64,000 nt of DNA from Flaccisagitta enflata (Eukaryota; Chaetognatha; Sagittoidea; Aphragmophora): NCBI GenBank assembly GCA_965153355.1, contig OZ231127.1, positions 70,246,001-70,310,000 on the forward strand, in the 5' to 3' direction. This document shows positions 35,868 through 46,529 of the stretch, piece by piece. Position 1 is the first letter of the stretch. The number at the start of each line of letters is the position of its first letter. The notes below the pieces were generated by a model that was not told where the DNA came from, did not search any database, and worked only from the letters and a program-made list of their open reading frames with translations. A program made the translations under genes and the position numbers.

Positions 35868-36410
35868 TTTCTGATGAAGGGTGAAAGTGAATGGCCGAAA
35901 CGTACCTTGAAAATTCTTTATGTGAAAAATCTAGGATGGTACAAAAAAATCTGCAATACTCTTACAAAGTACGAGTTACCCACTGACTTTAACGCAGTCG
36001 CAACAATTACGCCTAACGCTTGGAAAAGAGCTGTTGAGCCAGCATTTGAACGTGAGAACCTGAGAAGACCAAAAGATGGTCTTTACAAGACAGTAGATAA
36101 CATTAAAATACCAAAGACAAAAACAAAATCTATTATTAACAAAATAGCCGATCCTCTCTACACCCAGGCACCCGAACCAGAAATTCTGAAAATAACCAAA
36201 AAATAAATGTGAAAGCAATATTATTTCTAAATACGGGATGCTTGAATGTGGCACTAACATGAAAGGTGCCATGGCCTCTATATGTCCCTTGTGTAATGTT
36301 CCTGATGATGAGCAGCATCGGCTGAATGATTGTCAAAATTGGAGTACCTTACGTGAACCCATATTGGTGAATTTCGATATGGTATTTAGTAATGATGTAG
36401 ATGAGATTTG
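35868..36410 (+). pseudogene. LINE-type pol C-terminal remnant, frameshifted
   Basis: The first frame (35868-36206) encodes LMKGESEWPKRTLKILYVKN, LPTDFNAVATITPNAWKRAV and ends EPEILKITKK then stop. The next frame continues through SKYGMLECGTNMKGAMASIC, PLCNVPDDEQHRLNDCQNW and VFSNDVDEI to about 36410. The shift lies in the A-run near 36203. The Cys-x2-Cys...His...Cys finger at the end is typical of the C-terminus of LINE reverse transcriptase proteins. No RT catalytic motif is present, so only the 3' end of an element remains. Confidence 0.55.
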
Positions 36411-36483
36411 ACCTGTCCTTGCTGAAATTGGACATCTATGGGACATGAAATATGCTAATGGAACCGTGCGGAAGGACTAGTAA

Positions 36484-36486
<3 letters not shown>

Positions 36487-36555
<69 letters not shown>
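36487..36555. repeat. (CT)n tract
   Basis: Pure CT, running straight into the poly-T start of the next HINE-like copy. Confidence 0.97.
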
Positions 36556-36559
<4 letters not shown>

Positions 36560-36565
<6 letters not shown>

Positions 36566-36760
36566 GTCGCGTGCACGCGGCTCTACAACCCGCTTTGTCC
36601 GTCGGTTGGTCGGTTGGTTGGTTGGTTGGTCACACTTTACTTTTTTTTATGATTTTATTTCTTTGATCTCACTGCTCCTGCCTAAATGGTCTGGTGACCT
36701 CAAATATGGCCCCCGCCCACCCGCACGCAACTTCGGTAGCCGTGTATCCGGCCTTGTTTT
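36560..36760 (-). mobile_element. HINE-like element type A, intact copy
   Basis: TTTTTAGTCGCGTGCACGCG, CTCTACAACCCGCTTTGTCC, a (GGTT)n-biased tetramer tract, TTTGATCTCACTGCTCCTGC, CCCGCCCACCCGCACGCAAC and GTGTATCCGGCCTTGTTTT. One palindrome base has changed (GCACGCGGCT). Confidence 0.85.
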
Positions 36761-36884
36761 CTTTCGGGTTGATCTTTGAACGATTTGTAGATTGATATAT
36801 TTAATTGTAAAAAGATTTATTCATTTGATTTTCTACTGTCCATGTGACTTGGTACTAACCATTATTTTTTAACCATGTAATGTT

Positions 36885-37929
36885 CTTGGTCGCCACATGT
36901 AGTGGAGGCCAAGTATCTGAAAAAGCCCCTAAAAGTATCCAGAAAGTATCTAGATTTTTTGCGCTAGTATCTAGATTAGTATTCAAATAGTGTTTTATTA
37001 AAGAAATTAATGCGTATAATTACGTCTGGGAAAAAAACAACCAGGTGATGTTCTATAAAAGATTGGCTAATGTAGAATATGTTGCTATGAGTTTTTGGGC
37101 ATAAGGAGTAAAAAGTATTTTTGTCTTTCACTTCATTTTAAAGCTCATAACTCTTCAACGCTGAGAGGGGTTAAGCAAAGATTGAGCCATCAAACACTTT
37201 AAATGAGCCAGTTCTTACAAATACTTCTTCATTTGGCATAATGAGGGTGAGAATGGTCTGAAAGTTGAGATTGGTCCCAACAGTTTCCTTTAGGCTTTTT
37301 TCATTCAAAACAAGGCCAAACACATAGTACTAGAGCATTGGACAAGAGCAGTGAGACCACAAAAACAAAGTGGAGTGTATAGTCGCATAGGCACATGCAA
37401 CAAGGTGTGATACTTTAAGCAATTTGGAGCCTTTGCTTGTGAGGCAAATCATGAAAGCAAAATACTAAATAATGAAGAATATCTTTTTTTAACATTGTTC
37501 CTTCCAATGTTATTTTTCAAGAGAATCTTTGATGGATTTAAAGAAAGCTGAATGCTTAGCCAGTACGCAGATGCTAGCAGTTGGTCAGAGGTAATATGGC
37601 CCAGAGAAGAAATTTTTTTCCAAAAAATCAATTTGCTGATTTAAAACATAAAAACATATATAAAAGATATAGATATGCTTAGCCATGGTCTTAAGTTCAT
37701 ATTCCAAGCCCAGATTTTAATTCCCTCAGCTAAAAAAAAGTAGTTTAGCATTCTAAAAAGAATGATTTGAAGCCACTACTTAAGGTATCTAGATTTAAGC
37801 TGGAGTATCTAGATTTTTTCCCCAAAAGTATCTAAAAAAATATCTAGTATCCAGTTGACTTTTCTAGTATCTAGGCACCCTCACAAAGTATCCAGATCTG
37901 GATACCAAGTATCTAGTGTGGCGACCGAG
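36885..37929. mobile_element. hAT-type non-autonomous element with 8-bp TSD GTAATGTT
   Basis: The ends CTTGGTCGCCACA and TGTGGCGACCGAG are inverse with one mismatch. GTAATGTT is repeated exactly outside both ends (36877-36884 and 37930-37937), the 8-bp duplication of the hAT superfamily. Subterminal AAGTATCT/AGATACTT motifs recur many times inside both ends, as expected of transposase binding sites. It contains an eroded HINE-like copy (37311-37412) and no transposase. Confidence 0.85.
37311..37412 (+). mobile_element. Eroded HINE-like copy inside the hAT element
   Basis: ACAAGGCCAAACACATAGTA, GACAAGAGCAGTGAGACCAC and AAGTGGAGTGTATAGTCGCA preserve the order of the type A family. The tetramer tract and palindrome are lost. 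Confidence 0.5.
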
Positions 37930-38003
37930 GTAATGTTAGTACTGCTCATTGACAATATTATTATCAAATGTGAAGAATGCACATATTGAGCATTAAAATC
38001 ATT

Positions 38004-38120
<117 letters not shown>

Positions 38121-38344
38121 GCCGCAATTTTTCCATCTTCCCCTTCTTTTTTAACTTGTGAACTTGCAGCTTCTAAGTTTGCGATCGTGACTTGCGGCAC
38201 TTGTTTGAGCACTTGATGACGAATGGGAAAAAAGTTGTGATGATTGTTTTTCTGTCACCTTTGACCGTTTTATAATTGTCACGCGCAAGTTTTTATGAAG
38301 GCTTTGACGTTGAAGGGGACAGACGAAGGGAGAGGAGAGAAAGA

Positions 38345-38835
38345 AGAAGTAGAAGAAGAAGAAGAAGAAGAAGAAGAAGAAGAAGAAGAAGAAGAAGAAG
38401 AAGAAGAAGAAGAAGAAGAAGAAGAAGAAGAAGAAGAAGAAGAAGAAAAAAAAAGAAGAGGACAGAGTAGAAGAAAAAAAAGAAGAAAAAGAAAAAGAAA
38501 AAGAAAAAGAAGAAGAAGAAGAAGAAGAAGAAGAAGAAGAAAAAAAAGAAGAGGACAAAGTAGAAGAAAAAAAAGAAGAAAAAGAAAAAGAAAACGAAAA
38601 AAAAAAAGAAAAAGAAAAACAAAAAGAAAAAGAAAATGAAATAGAAGAAAAAGAAAAAGAAAAAGAACAAGAACAAGAAAAAGAAAAAGAAAAAAAAAGA
38701 AAAAAAAAGAAAAAAAAAAGAAACAGAAAAAGAAATAGAAAAAGAAAAAGAAAAAGAAAAAGAAGAGGAAGCATAAAAAGAAAACGGAAAAGAAAAGGAA
38801 GCAGAAAAAGAAAAGAGGAAGCAGAAGAAGAGGGA
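38345..38835. repeat. (GAA)n and AAAGAA-rich array
   Basis: (GAA)n for about 100 bases, then GAAAAAGAAAAA and AGAAGAAGAAG blocks with a duplicated segment (GAGGACAGAGTAGAAGAAAA and its later GAGGACAAAGTAG copy). Confidence 0.95.
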
Positions 38836-38924
38836 GAATTCCTTTTAATGCGTGTACGTGTGTATTTCCATGATTAGATTAATAATAATGTCACTTTTCA
38901 CACATACTGAATAAGACACTGAAA

Positions 38925-39140
38925 TAGAAATGAAGAAAAGAGGTGCAAATAGGAAATTGAAAAGAAGAAGCAAGAAAAAGAGGGTATAAAAGAAAAAAAA
39001 GTCTGTCAATACCGACAAGGAAATTAGAAGAAGACGAGAAACGGAAAGTGATGAGGAGGAGAAGGAGGATGAGAAGGAGAAGAATGAGGTGGAGAAGGAA
39101 GATGAGGATGAGGAGAAAGGGAGGAGGAGTGTGAGGAGCA
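38925..39140. repeat. Purine-rich degenerate region
   Basis: GAGGAGAAGGAGGATGAGAA-type sequence without a fixed period. Confidence 0.7.
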
Positions 39141-39459
39141 AAGAACTTGTAGAGATAAAGAAGGCAATAGCTGCCGTATGAAGATTCCAGCAATGTTCAG
39201 GCTGAGCACAGATTGAGCAAGTCCAGAAATTAAAGCAGTCTGAGCGAGCAACGTCACCGAGTAACTTTTAGGATATCTTTGACAGTTTAACACAGATGCG
39301 TGGAGAAATAAAATCACCCTAATATAACTTACGAAATGAAATACATAAGACGGCGAGCATCTGAAGGCAAGATTTAGTGTGTCAACCAGACCTGTACATC
39401 TTGTAGTAGCGAGAAGCGCCGCTACTCGGAAGGGCTGAATGATACTCGGAAGGTTTGGA

Positions 39460-39600
39460 AGGAAGGGAAGCAGGAGGGAAGGAAAGAAGAAAGGAAGGGA
39501 GGAAGGAAGGAAGGAAGGAAGGAGGGAAGGAAGGAAGGAAGGAAGGAAGGAAGGAAGGAAGGAAGGAAGGAAGGAAGGAAGGAGGGAGGGAAAGAAGGCA
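39460..39600. repeat. (GGAA)n array inside the hAT element
   Basis: GGAAGGAAGG array with GGGAGG interruptions. Confidence 0.95.
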
Positions 39601-39648
39601 AAGAAAAAAGCAAGGGGAAAAAAAAAAACAAGAAAATGAAAAAAAAAC

Positions 39649-39652
<4 letters not shown>

Positions 39653-39721
<69 letters not shown>
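39653..39721. repeat. (GA)n array inside the hAT element
   Basis: About 69 bases of pure GA. Confidence 0.95.
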
Positions 39722-39728
<7 letters not shown>

Positions 39729-40119
39729 GAGAGGGTTGTTTCAGGAAGAAAAAAGTTTCTTTCTATCAATGGATTTATCAAGTGTTTTCTTGTGGTCTGC
39801 ATATCTCATGTATAGACAGAGATTAGTGACAATTCTTTATATGTTGCATAACTTTTGACCAGTCTTTTGATAATTTTTAAAGAGAGATATTTTTTCAGGC
39901 ATTTACAGGAAAGTTGTGATGGGTCCGGATTAAACACCAGTTAGAGCTCCAAAGGCTCTTGTCCTTATTTCAGATATTGTTGAGTAGTAACGTTGTGTAA
40001 CATTCATAGTTAAACATGAAACATGAAAATATGACAGCATAGCTTGACTAGTCGGAAGATTTTCAGGGAAAATATCTGCTACTCGGAAGGAAAGCAAGAT
40101 GTACAGGTCTGGTGTCAAC

Positions 40120-40620
40120 AGGGGTCAAAATAGAAATTTTCATGAGAACAGAAATGAAAAATGACATTGAAAAAATCATTGTAGTATATCATGGTAACTT
40201 TGCATGGAAAATGGAAAAATACAAAAATGAAGAACATAGCCGCCTCCCAAAATTGATTACAGAGGCGGCTATGTTTTTGAAAATGCAAAATTCCTCTGCA
40301 TTTGAGTGTCTTATAATTTTAACAGCAGTATAATTTTAACAGCAGTAAAGTGTAAACAAAATTTCAGTACAAACCTTTTTTTCTTTGCTTTGCTCATGTG
40401 AATGGCTGATTATAAGGTTCATTGGAGGTCAGCATATGACAAAGACATACACACAGTGTGTTTCTGGGGACAATTTGTCTCTTGAAAATATTTTTGGCAT
40501 CATTATAATTCAACTTTAGTTGAAAAAATGTGGTGAAACACTAAATGTGGCATCAAATGCTCGCCGTCATAAAACACACACTTCATTTAAAACACAAGCA
40601 CCAAAAAAGTAAACACACCG
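40120..40620. other. Non-genic; one small hairpin
   Basis: CATAGCCGCCTC and GAGGCGGCTATG at about 40228-40276 form a 12-bp inverted pair with a short loop. Nothing else was identified. Confidence 0.4.
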
Positions 40621-40628
40621 CTGCAATA

Positions 40629-40629
40629 T

Positions 40630-40700
<71 letters not shown>

Positions 40701-40810
40701 AACACAAACACAAACACAAACAAAAACACAAACACAAACGCACTAACACAAACACAAACACAAACACAAACACAAACAAAAACACACAAGCACACATGCA
40801 CACACACTCA
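40629..40810. repeat. (CA)n then (CAAACA)n
   Basis: About 65 bases of CA change into AAACAC hexamers and return to CA. Confidence 0.97.
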
Positions 40811-40972
40811 AACAATCATGCACATTCACTGTAGCACAAAACTTATATCAAAAGCAGTTAAGTCATGGTGTACATACTGACTATGGTTTCATAATGATCA
40901 GAAATGAAAATTGAAAATTTGAATTCCTTAAGAAAATGGTGAACAAAATTTTTGAACGTTGTTAAGTTAAGT

Positions 40973-41491
40973 TGTGCGGGCTTGCGTGAGCAAGCACTGT
41001 TCATTTGTTTTAAGACCTTACTTTGCCTCTAAAACTTACCCTTTTAGCAACGCCCTCTATTAGTAGTTCACCGCTTCGAATCGAACGGAAACGGAGCTGG
41101 GATTGATGATACATGCCAAGAGAATTTCTTTATAAGAGCGTTTACCTGCTGTTTAGTTCGTTCGCTCGTCTTTATTCCTTCGCTCTCATTGTTTATTCGC
41201 GATTAGGAGTAGATAAGCCTACTAATGTTACTCTTTTTCCATCCTTTGCAGATTAATGATGAATTGATTAGCATTACTTACCCTCTGGTTACCTGAATGC
41301 CGAAATGAGTTGAAGTTTCAGGTACTAAGCTTTGTAAAGATGTAAATTGGTGTACTAATGATTGCTATAAATTATTACTGCCCATTGCCGAAGTTGTTAA
41401 TGATTACTAATGATTGCTAATAAATTATTTCAGACCGTTAATTGCGTCGTCACTGTAACTCTGGTTAGGAGAAAGGGAGCGAGCGGGCACA
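40973..41491 (+). repeat. 5' LTR of the BEL/Pao element
   Basis: 519 bases starting TG and ending CA. The last 65 bases (41427-41491, from ATTTCAGACCGTTAATTGCG) are repeated at 42131-42195 with two differences. A TATAAGAGCG box at about 41130 and a downstream CGTTCGCTCG-rich region look like the retroviral-type promoter. Confidence 0.75.
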
Positions 41492-41623
41492 AGCTTCAAC
41501 TCATCGCTTCGCTGGTCAACTTGGTATTGGCGTCAGACTCTTGCTCGGCGCTGAAAGCAGCATTGAGGAAAAGCGTTGGCAAATGCATCAAATGAATTGG
41601 CGACTGTCCATTGAGGAAACGGC

Positions 41624-42130
41624 GTGTCTCTTCTAATAGGAGACGGTAAGGAAAATCTCATCGTCCCTCTTCTCATCCAGCATCATCATCAAATCCACGG
41701 TCACGTTGGGATACAACATACGCGCGCAAAATTACGACAATCAGTCTGGATTATCCAAGATGGCGCCGCCGTCCGCAGCGTCCTTCGAAAATGCCTCAAA
41801 TGTCGACGCGACGAAGGCGCCGTTCTACAGCAAGAGATGGCGCCACTTCCCAACTTTCGCATTACTGCATCTCATGTTTTCTGTCATACGGGAGTTGACT
41901 TTTGTGGCCCATATCACGTCAAATCCAAAGGGCGTTCACGTCCAAAGCGGTACGTCTGTCTGTTTACCTGCGCAGCCACAAGGGCTGTACACTGCGAAGT
42001 CACAGATGGACTTGATGTTCACTCGTTTATTCTAGCTCTTTCTCGCTTCCACGCCCGTCGACCCTGCCTTCGTCATCTCATAAGCGACAACGGCACTAAC
42101 TTCCGCGCAGGAGAGCGCGAATTAAGACGA
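41624..42130 (+). pseudogene. BEL/Pao integrase fragment
   Basis: The frame encodes an H2C2 zinc finger (IHGHVG...RKCLKCRR), the box MAPLPNFRI, the first catalytic aspartate in HTGVDFCGPYHV, FTCAATRAVHCEV, RFHARRPCLRHLISDNGTNF (second aspartate) and GERELRR. It then stops where the 3' LTR sequence joins, so the catalytic glutamate and the C-terminus are deleted. The order and wording of these motifs are typical of BEL/Pao. The start shown is the first ATG; the pol frame would begin further upstream. Confidence 0.85.
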
Positions 42131-42195
42131 ATTTCAGACCGTTAATTGCGTCGTCACTGTAACTCCGGTTAGGAGAAAGGGAGGGAGCGGGCACA
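42131..42195 (+). repeat. Truncated 3' LTR (65 bp)
   Basis: A near-identical copy of 41427-41491. The junction with the integrase lies at a shared ATTTCAG. Confidence 0.85.
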
Positions 42196-42224
42196 TAAGT
42201 GTTATATCACAGCCTCAGTGAAAA

Positions 42225-42570
42225 AAATTTTGCATTTCTAAGAACATGGCCCTTTTCTTATGATGGCAAATTTTTGAAGGAAAACCATGTGTTTCACCAT
42301 ACTTTTTGCATCATTATCAGGACCATAATGGAGCTGGAATACTTCCAGTGGACAAATTTCCTTTAAAGATACTTGGTGCATACAATTATATCATATTCTG
42401 ACCTCAAATTTAATTTGAACTATGCAATTCACATGAAAACAAGGAGGAAAATGATGATTTCATTTTTTCCATTTTGACCTTCTTTGAAACACAAATGTTG
42501 GCTTTGGAGGGACGCCGTCTTATATGTTTTTAAAAAGAGGCCGTGTTTTTGGAAATGCAAATTTCTTAAT
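42225..42570. repeat. Diverged inverted repeat
   Basis: TTTTGCATTTCTAAGAACAT (about 42230) pairs with its inverse near 42545-42565 (GTGTTTTTGGAAATGCAAAT). The element class and ends were not resolved. Confidence 0.4.
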
Positions 42571-43214
42571 TTCTATGCAATGATATAATTTCACCTAACA
42601 GGAGTGAGATGACAAAATATAATTTCCTACAAAAAATCTTCTTTTTTCTACCTTTTTTTCAATACATTATGTACATCAAATCTGTATTTCAGAGATTATC
42701 AATGCAAAAATTAACTATTCAACACTTGAAAAATGTTTTTTTTTTTTAAAGAATAAGAAAAAAAATAATATAAAAAATATTGAAAAAATTGTAATGACGC
42801 ATGAAATTTCTTCTTCACTGCGTCTTAACCGCAGTTAACCGCAGAAGAACATAATACGCGGCGGAGATCAGAAAACTAAAAATCCATTTTCATACTTCGT
42901 TTCATAATCTGCTCTGTTTTCTTTTTCGTTTTCAAATTATCTTGAAGACTTGATATTAAAAAACAGAATCACGATTGGCTATGTATTCATGTCTTTGTTC
43001 CACACAGAGTCGGATTGCCGATTCTTCCCTGAGCACTGACCATCATGTTCTGATTACCAAATATTGGCCATTGGCCACTGACGGTTCTCGCTTGTGAGAG
43101 AGTGAATCAATTAGAATCGACAATGAATCCCACTAAAACTTTGTAAACTGAGATGGGAGACAAGAATCGAATATCAATGGTTTTAGCTGTATGGTGAGTT
43201 GAGGGTCGAGTTAA
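42571..43214. other. Non-genic, AT-rich
   Basis: A local palindrome-like AACCGCAGTTAACCGCAG lies near 42828. No gene was seen. Confidence 0.35.
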
Positions 43215-43809
43215 ACAAGCCTAACAGGGTAACAGTCGCGTGCTCCTTGTTATCTCCACATAGATAGTTACACTATCTATTACTTAATTATATAATCACA
43301 CAATTACATAATTACTAAATTACCAAATTACTAAATTACTAAATTACTAATTACTGAATTACTAAATTTCTAAATTACTAAATTACTAAATCACTGAATT
43401 ACTAAATTACTAAATTACTAAATTACTAAATTACTAAATCACTAAATTACTAAATTACTAAATTACTAAATTACTAAATTACTAAATTACTGAATTACTA
43501 AATTACTAAATTACCAGATAACTAAATTACTAAATTTCTAAATGACTAAATTACTAAATTATTGAATTACTAAATTACTGAATTACTAAATGTCTAAATC
43601 ACTAGATTACTAAATTGCTATATTACTAAATTACATTGTTACAAAATTACATTATCACATAATCACGTAACTACATTATTACATAACTACATTATTACAT
43701 AACTACATTATTACATAACTACATCATTATATAATTACGTAATTATCATACTAAATGGACCGACAAACCTAGATACCAACTTCTCCAGCCCCGTGCGCGC
43801 GACTTAAAA
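43215..43809 (+). mobile_element. HINE-like element enclosing an (ACTAAATT)n array
   Basis: It starts TTAAACAAGCCTAACAGGGT and AACAGTCGCGTGC, and ends GGACCGACAAACC then CCGTGCGCGCGACTTAAAA. The ends correspond to those of the 26.05-28.49 kb element, but the core is a different tandem repeat. This supports the view that the core is exchangeable or grows independently in each copy. Confidence 0.65.
43300..43750. repeat. (ACTAAATT)n and ACATAACT-type array
   Basis: Octamer TACTAAAT repeated about 40 times with single-base variants, followed by TTACATAACTACAT units. Confidence 0.95.
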
Positions 43810-43901
43810 TCGGTGGAAAGAGGGAGTAAGGTTAGATTTTTTTTCCCTTAACTTTATGGAAATGAAGGCGTGTAATGACGTAATTGGAAAGAGACGAGAG
43901 A

Positions 43902-43907
43902 GAGAGT

Positions 43908-43957
<50 letters not shown>
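43902..43957. repeat. (GA)n tract
   Basis: Pure GA after two GTGA units. Confidence 0.95.
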
Positions 43958-43959
<2 letters not shown>

Positions 43960-43961
<2 letters not shown>

Positions 43962-45110
43962 CTGTGTCTGTGTGCCTGTGTTTCTGTGTTTCTGTGTTCC
44001 TACGACTATGTGACAGTCTCAAAATATCAGCAGAATACAATATCATAATAAAGCCCAGCAATTGAATTTGCTGATGAATCCGCGGATATAGTTTGCGGAT
44101 TAAGTTAACTAAATGCAAATCCTAAAAACGAGGAAATATATGGAGATTTGATAAAGAAAAGGCAAAAAAAGAAGACATGAAAAGAACATGAAAAAGGACA
44201 TGAAAAAGAAAAAGAATCCACTGGAGACAAAGAGGAAATGATACAAGGATAAAAAGATCATAAGTTCGGGAGAAATGGTGTTAATGGAAAGCGCCAAAAA
44301 AAAGTAAAGACAAAAGGGGGAAAAGACCGTAAGATTTGTCTTAGTGTTGTCTTTGAGATATGTTTAGTTTTTCCATCTTTTTTTTTTGATAGATGTACTA
44401 ACTTGTTCAAATGCAAGAACGCATGTTGAATAGATGAAAAAAAAACAACTAAAAAGGGCTGTAGAGAAACGTATTTTAAAAGAAAAACAACCACTGACGA
44501 CGTAGTACGAATATTTCATCTTGACCATGTTCGCGCTATATTCAGTGTGCTTCGTAAACATCTTTAGTGTCGTTATTCTGTTGACGTTGCTACAAAATCG
44601 ACTCATTGCCTGTTTTGCTGAAGAACCTCCTGGCAGTCATTCCGTTGCCTTGCAAACATTGTTGACGTAGCTTAGTGCATCAGTTTATATAATTTAGGTT
44701 TGGGTATTATCAGACAAAAATGCCCAAACTCAGTTATTGGACATTCAGGCATAGTGAATTAGTCATATGCTCTTATCCAGTCAGTTCAAAAGTCTGGGTC
44801 ATTCCCACAGCTCATTCTGAGATCAAGTCATGAATCAACTGTCAAGGGAGAGGTAATTTCTAATGAAAAACCAAAGCTGGCATCTCAGCTCTTGAATATC
44901 ATATAGTATCTTATGGTATTCCGGATATTTTTTTTCTTTTGCCCTTTGAAATGGACAGATATTGGCGATGAGTGCTTTGTTCAGTTTGGATTTATTACTA
45001 CAGACTATGTTATGGCGGAAATGAAACAAAAACTTGGCAATGATCCCCTTATTTGTGATTCTTCATCGTTTCAGACCATTTTTTTTCTTAAATTTTCATT
45101 GTTACTACCT
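43960..45110. other. Non-genic, AT-rich stretch of 1.15 kb
   Basis: Only short frames without recognisable domains, and no clear repeat. Some A-rich AAGAACATGAAAAAGGAC units occur near 44180. Confidence 0.35.
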
Positions 45111-45234
45111 TTTTGAGCAGCGGTCCATACATCCATTCACCCGTCCGTCCTCCCATCTATCCGTCCGTCCATCCCCAGGGTGTCACAAAGTGCCAGAGCA
45201 CGCGAGCGGCGCTCGTAGGAAGCTAGCTAGGCTG

Positions 45235-45440
45235 GTAGGAAGGGAAGGGGGGAAGAAGGAGAGAAAGAAAAAAAAAAGAAGAAGGAAAGAAGAAAAGGAA
45301 GGAAAAGGAAGGAAGAAGGGAATAAGAAGGAAAGAGGAAGGAAGGAAAGAAAGAAGGAAGGAAGGGAGGAAGGAAGGAAGGAAGAAGAAAGGCAGAAAAA
45401 GTGTTTTCCTCCTTATAAAGGAAGGAAGGAAGGAAGGAAA
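45235..45440. repeat. (GGAA)n array with higher-order unit, left part
   Basis: GGAA-type purine array with an embedded AGGCAGAAAAAGTGTTTTCC then TTATAAAGGAAGG segment that recurs four or five times in 46000-46515. Confidence 0.9.
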
Positions 45441-45441
45441 C

Positions 45442-45999
45442 TAGTCATCCAAGGATCGCACATGGTCAGCGGTACCCGATGCCCTGCTTGGAGTGATCTA
45501 GTGAAGAAGTGAAAAGAGAGCAGGGCAGCGGCCCCAAAGGGCCGATGTCCTGTAGGACACAGGGGGGAATTTCCAGACGTCCTGAGATACTGATGGCTGA
45601 TTTGAGGGCTGAAAAGAGGTCTTGGGGCAGATTTGAGGTCATGAGGGAAGATTTGAGCTCTGGAGGGCAAATTTGAGGTCTGGAGGGCTAATTTGAGGCC
45701 TTGAGGGTAGATCTGAGGTCCGGAGATCAAATTGAGGTCAGGAGGGCAGATTTGAGGCCTGGAAGACAGATTTCAGGTGGATTTGAAGCCTGGAGAGCTA
45801 TATCAAGGTGTAATAGGGCTTATTTCAGGGCATGGAGGGCAAAAAACAGGCCTGAGAGTGCTGGTTTGGGTCCTTAATGGTCCTTGGGGGGGGGACGGAA
45901 GGACGGACGGAAGGACGGAAGGATGGAAGGACGGACGTCTGGAAATTCCCCCCTGTGTCCTACAGGACATCGGCCCTTTGGGGCCGCTGCCCAAAAAGG
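45442..45999 (+). mobile_element. Type C HINE-like element inside the GGAA array
   Basis: It starts with the inverse tail (AAGGATCGCACATGGTCAGC, GATGCCCTGCTTGGAGTGAT). It then has GCAGCGGCCCCAAAGGGCCG, ATGTCCTGTAGGACACAGGG and a GAATTTCCAGACGTCC arm, a minisatellite (45590-45850) and a GGACGGACGGAAGGACGG tract. The exact inverse of the arm follows (GACGTCTGGAAATTCC to CTTTGGGGCCGCTGCCC). The two arms of about 58 bp are perfect inverse copies. GGAA array lies on both sides, so the element interrupts it. Confidence 0.75.
45590..45850. repeat. Minisatellite ATTTGAGGTCTGGAGGGCA
   Basis: About 11 degenerate copies of a 21-24 base unit. It is the reverse complement of the AGGCCTCAAATCCAGCC unit at 17.6 kb. 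Confidence 0.85.
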
Positions 46000-46515
46000 A
46001 AGAAAAGAAGGAAAAAAGGAAGGGAAGAAGGAAAGAAGTAAGGGAGGAAGGAAAGAAGGGAGGAAGGAAAGAAGGAAAAAAGGAAGGGAAGAAGGAAAGA
46101 AGGAAGGGAGGAAAGAAGAAAGAAAGAAGAAGAAAAACAGAAAAAAAATTTTCCCTCTTGTTTATAAAGGAAGGAAAGAAGAAAGGGACAGAGGAAGGAT
46201 GGAAGGAAGGAAGGAGGGAGGGAAGGAAGGAAGGGGAAGAGAGAAAGAAAAAGTTTTCCTCTTACTGTTTTAAAGTAAGGAAGGAAGGAAAGAAGGAAAG
46301 AAAGTAGGAAGGAGGGAATGAAGGAAGAAGAAAAACAGACAGTTTTTTTCCCCTTGTTTAAAAAAGAAGGAAAGAAGGAAGGAAGGAAAAACGGAAGGCA
46401 GGAAGGAAGTAGGAAGAAAGGCAGAAAAAACTTTTTCTCCTTCTGTTTTTAAAGGAAGGAGGGAAGGAACGAAGGAAGGAAGGAAAGAAAGAAGGAGAGA
46501 AGGGAGCAAGGAGGA
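46000..46515. repeat. (GGAA)n array with a higher-order unit of about 90-110 bp
   Basis: GGAA tracts alternate with AGAAAAACAGA...TTTTCCC...TGTTTATAAAGG blocks at about 46125, 46240, 46330 and 46415. Confidence 0.85.
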
Positions 46516-46529
46516 AGAAAGCCAGAATG

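Larger units (their letters stand above)
39387..40111. mobile_element. hAT-type element with 8-bp TSD GTGTCAAC
   Basis: The ends CAGACCTGTACATCTTG and CAAGATGTACAGGTCTG are perfect inverse repeats. GTGTCAAC is repeated exactly outside (39379-39386, 40112-40119). Just inside both ends lies GCTACTCGGAAGG. The interior holds a (GGAA)n array and a (GA)n array but no transposase. The insertion in the gypsy pol at 62639 has the same subterminal GCTGCTCGGAAG boxes and the same GGAA-to-GA interior, so they are one family. Confidence 0.85.
40973..42195 (+). mobile_element. BEL/Pao LTR retrotransposon, internally deleted
   Basis: The element runs from TGTGCGGGC to GCGGGCACA and is flanked by a perfect 5-bp duplication TAAGT (40968-40972, 42196-42200). 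It has a full 5' LTR, a fragment of integrase and only the last 65 bases of the 3' LTR. Gag, protease, RT and RNase H are missing. The intact target duplication means it was either inserted in this short form or shrank by internal deletion. Confidence 0.85.
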
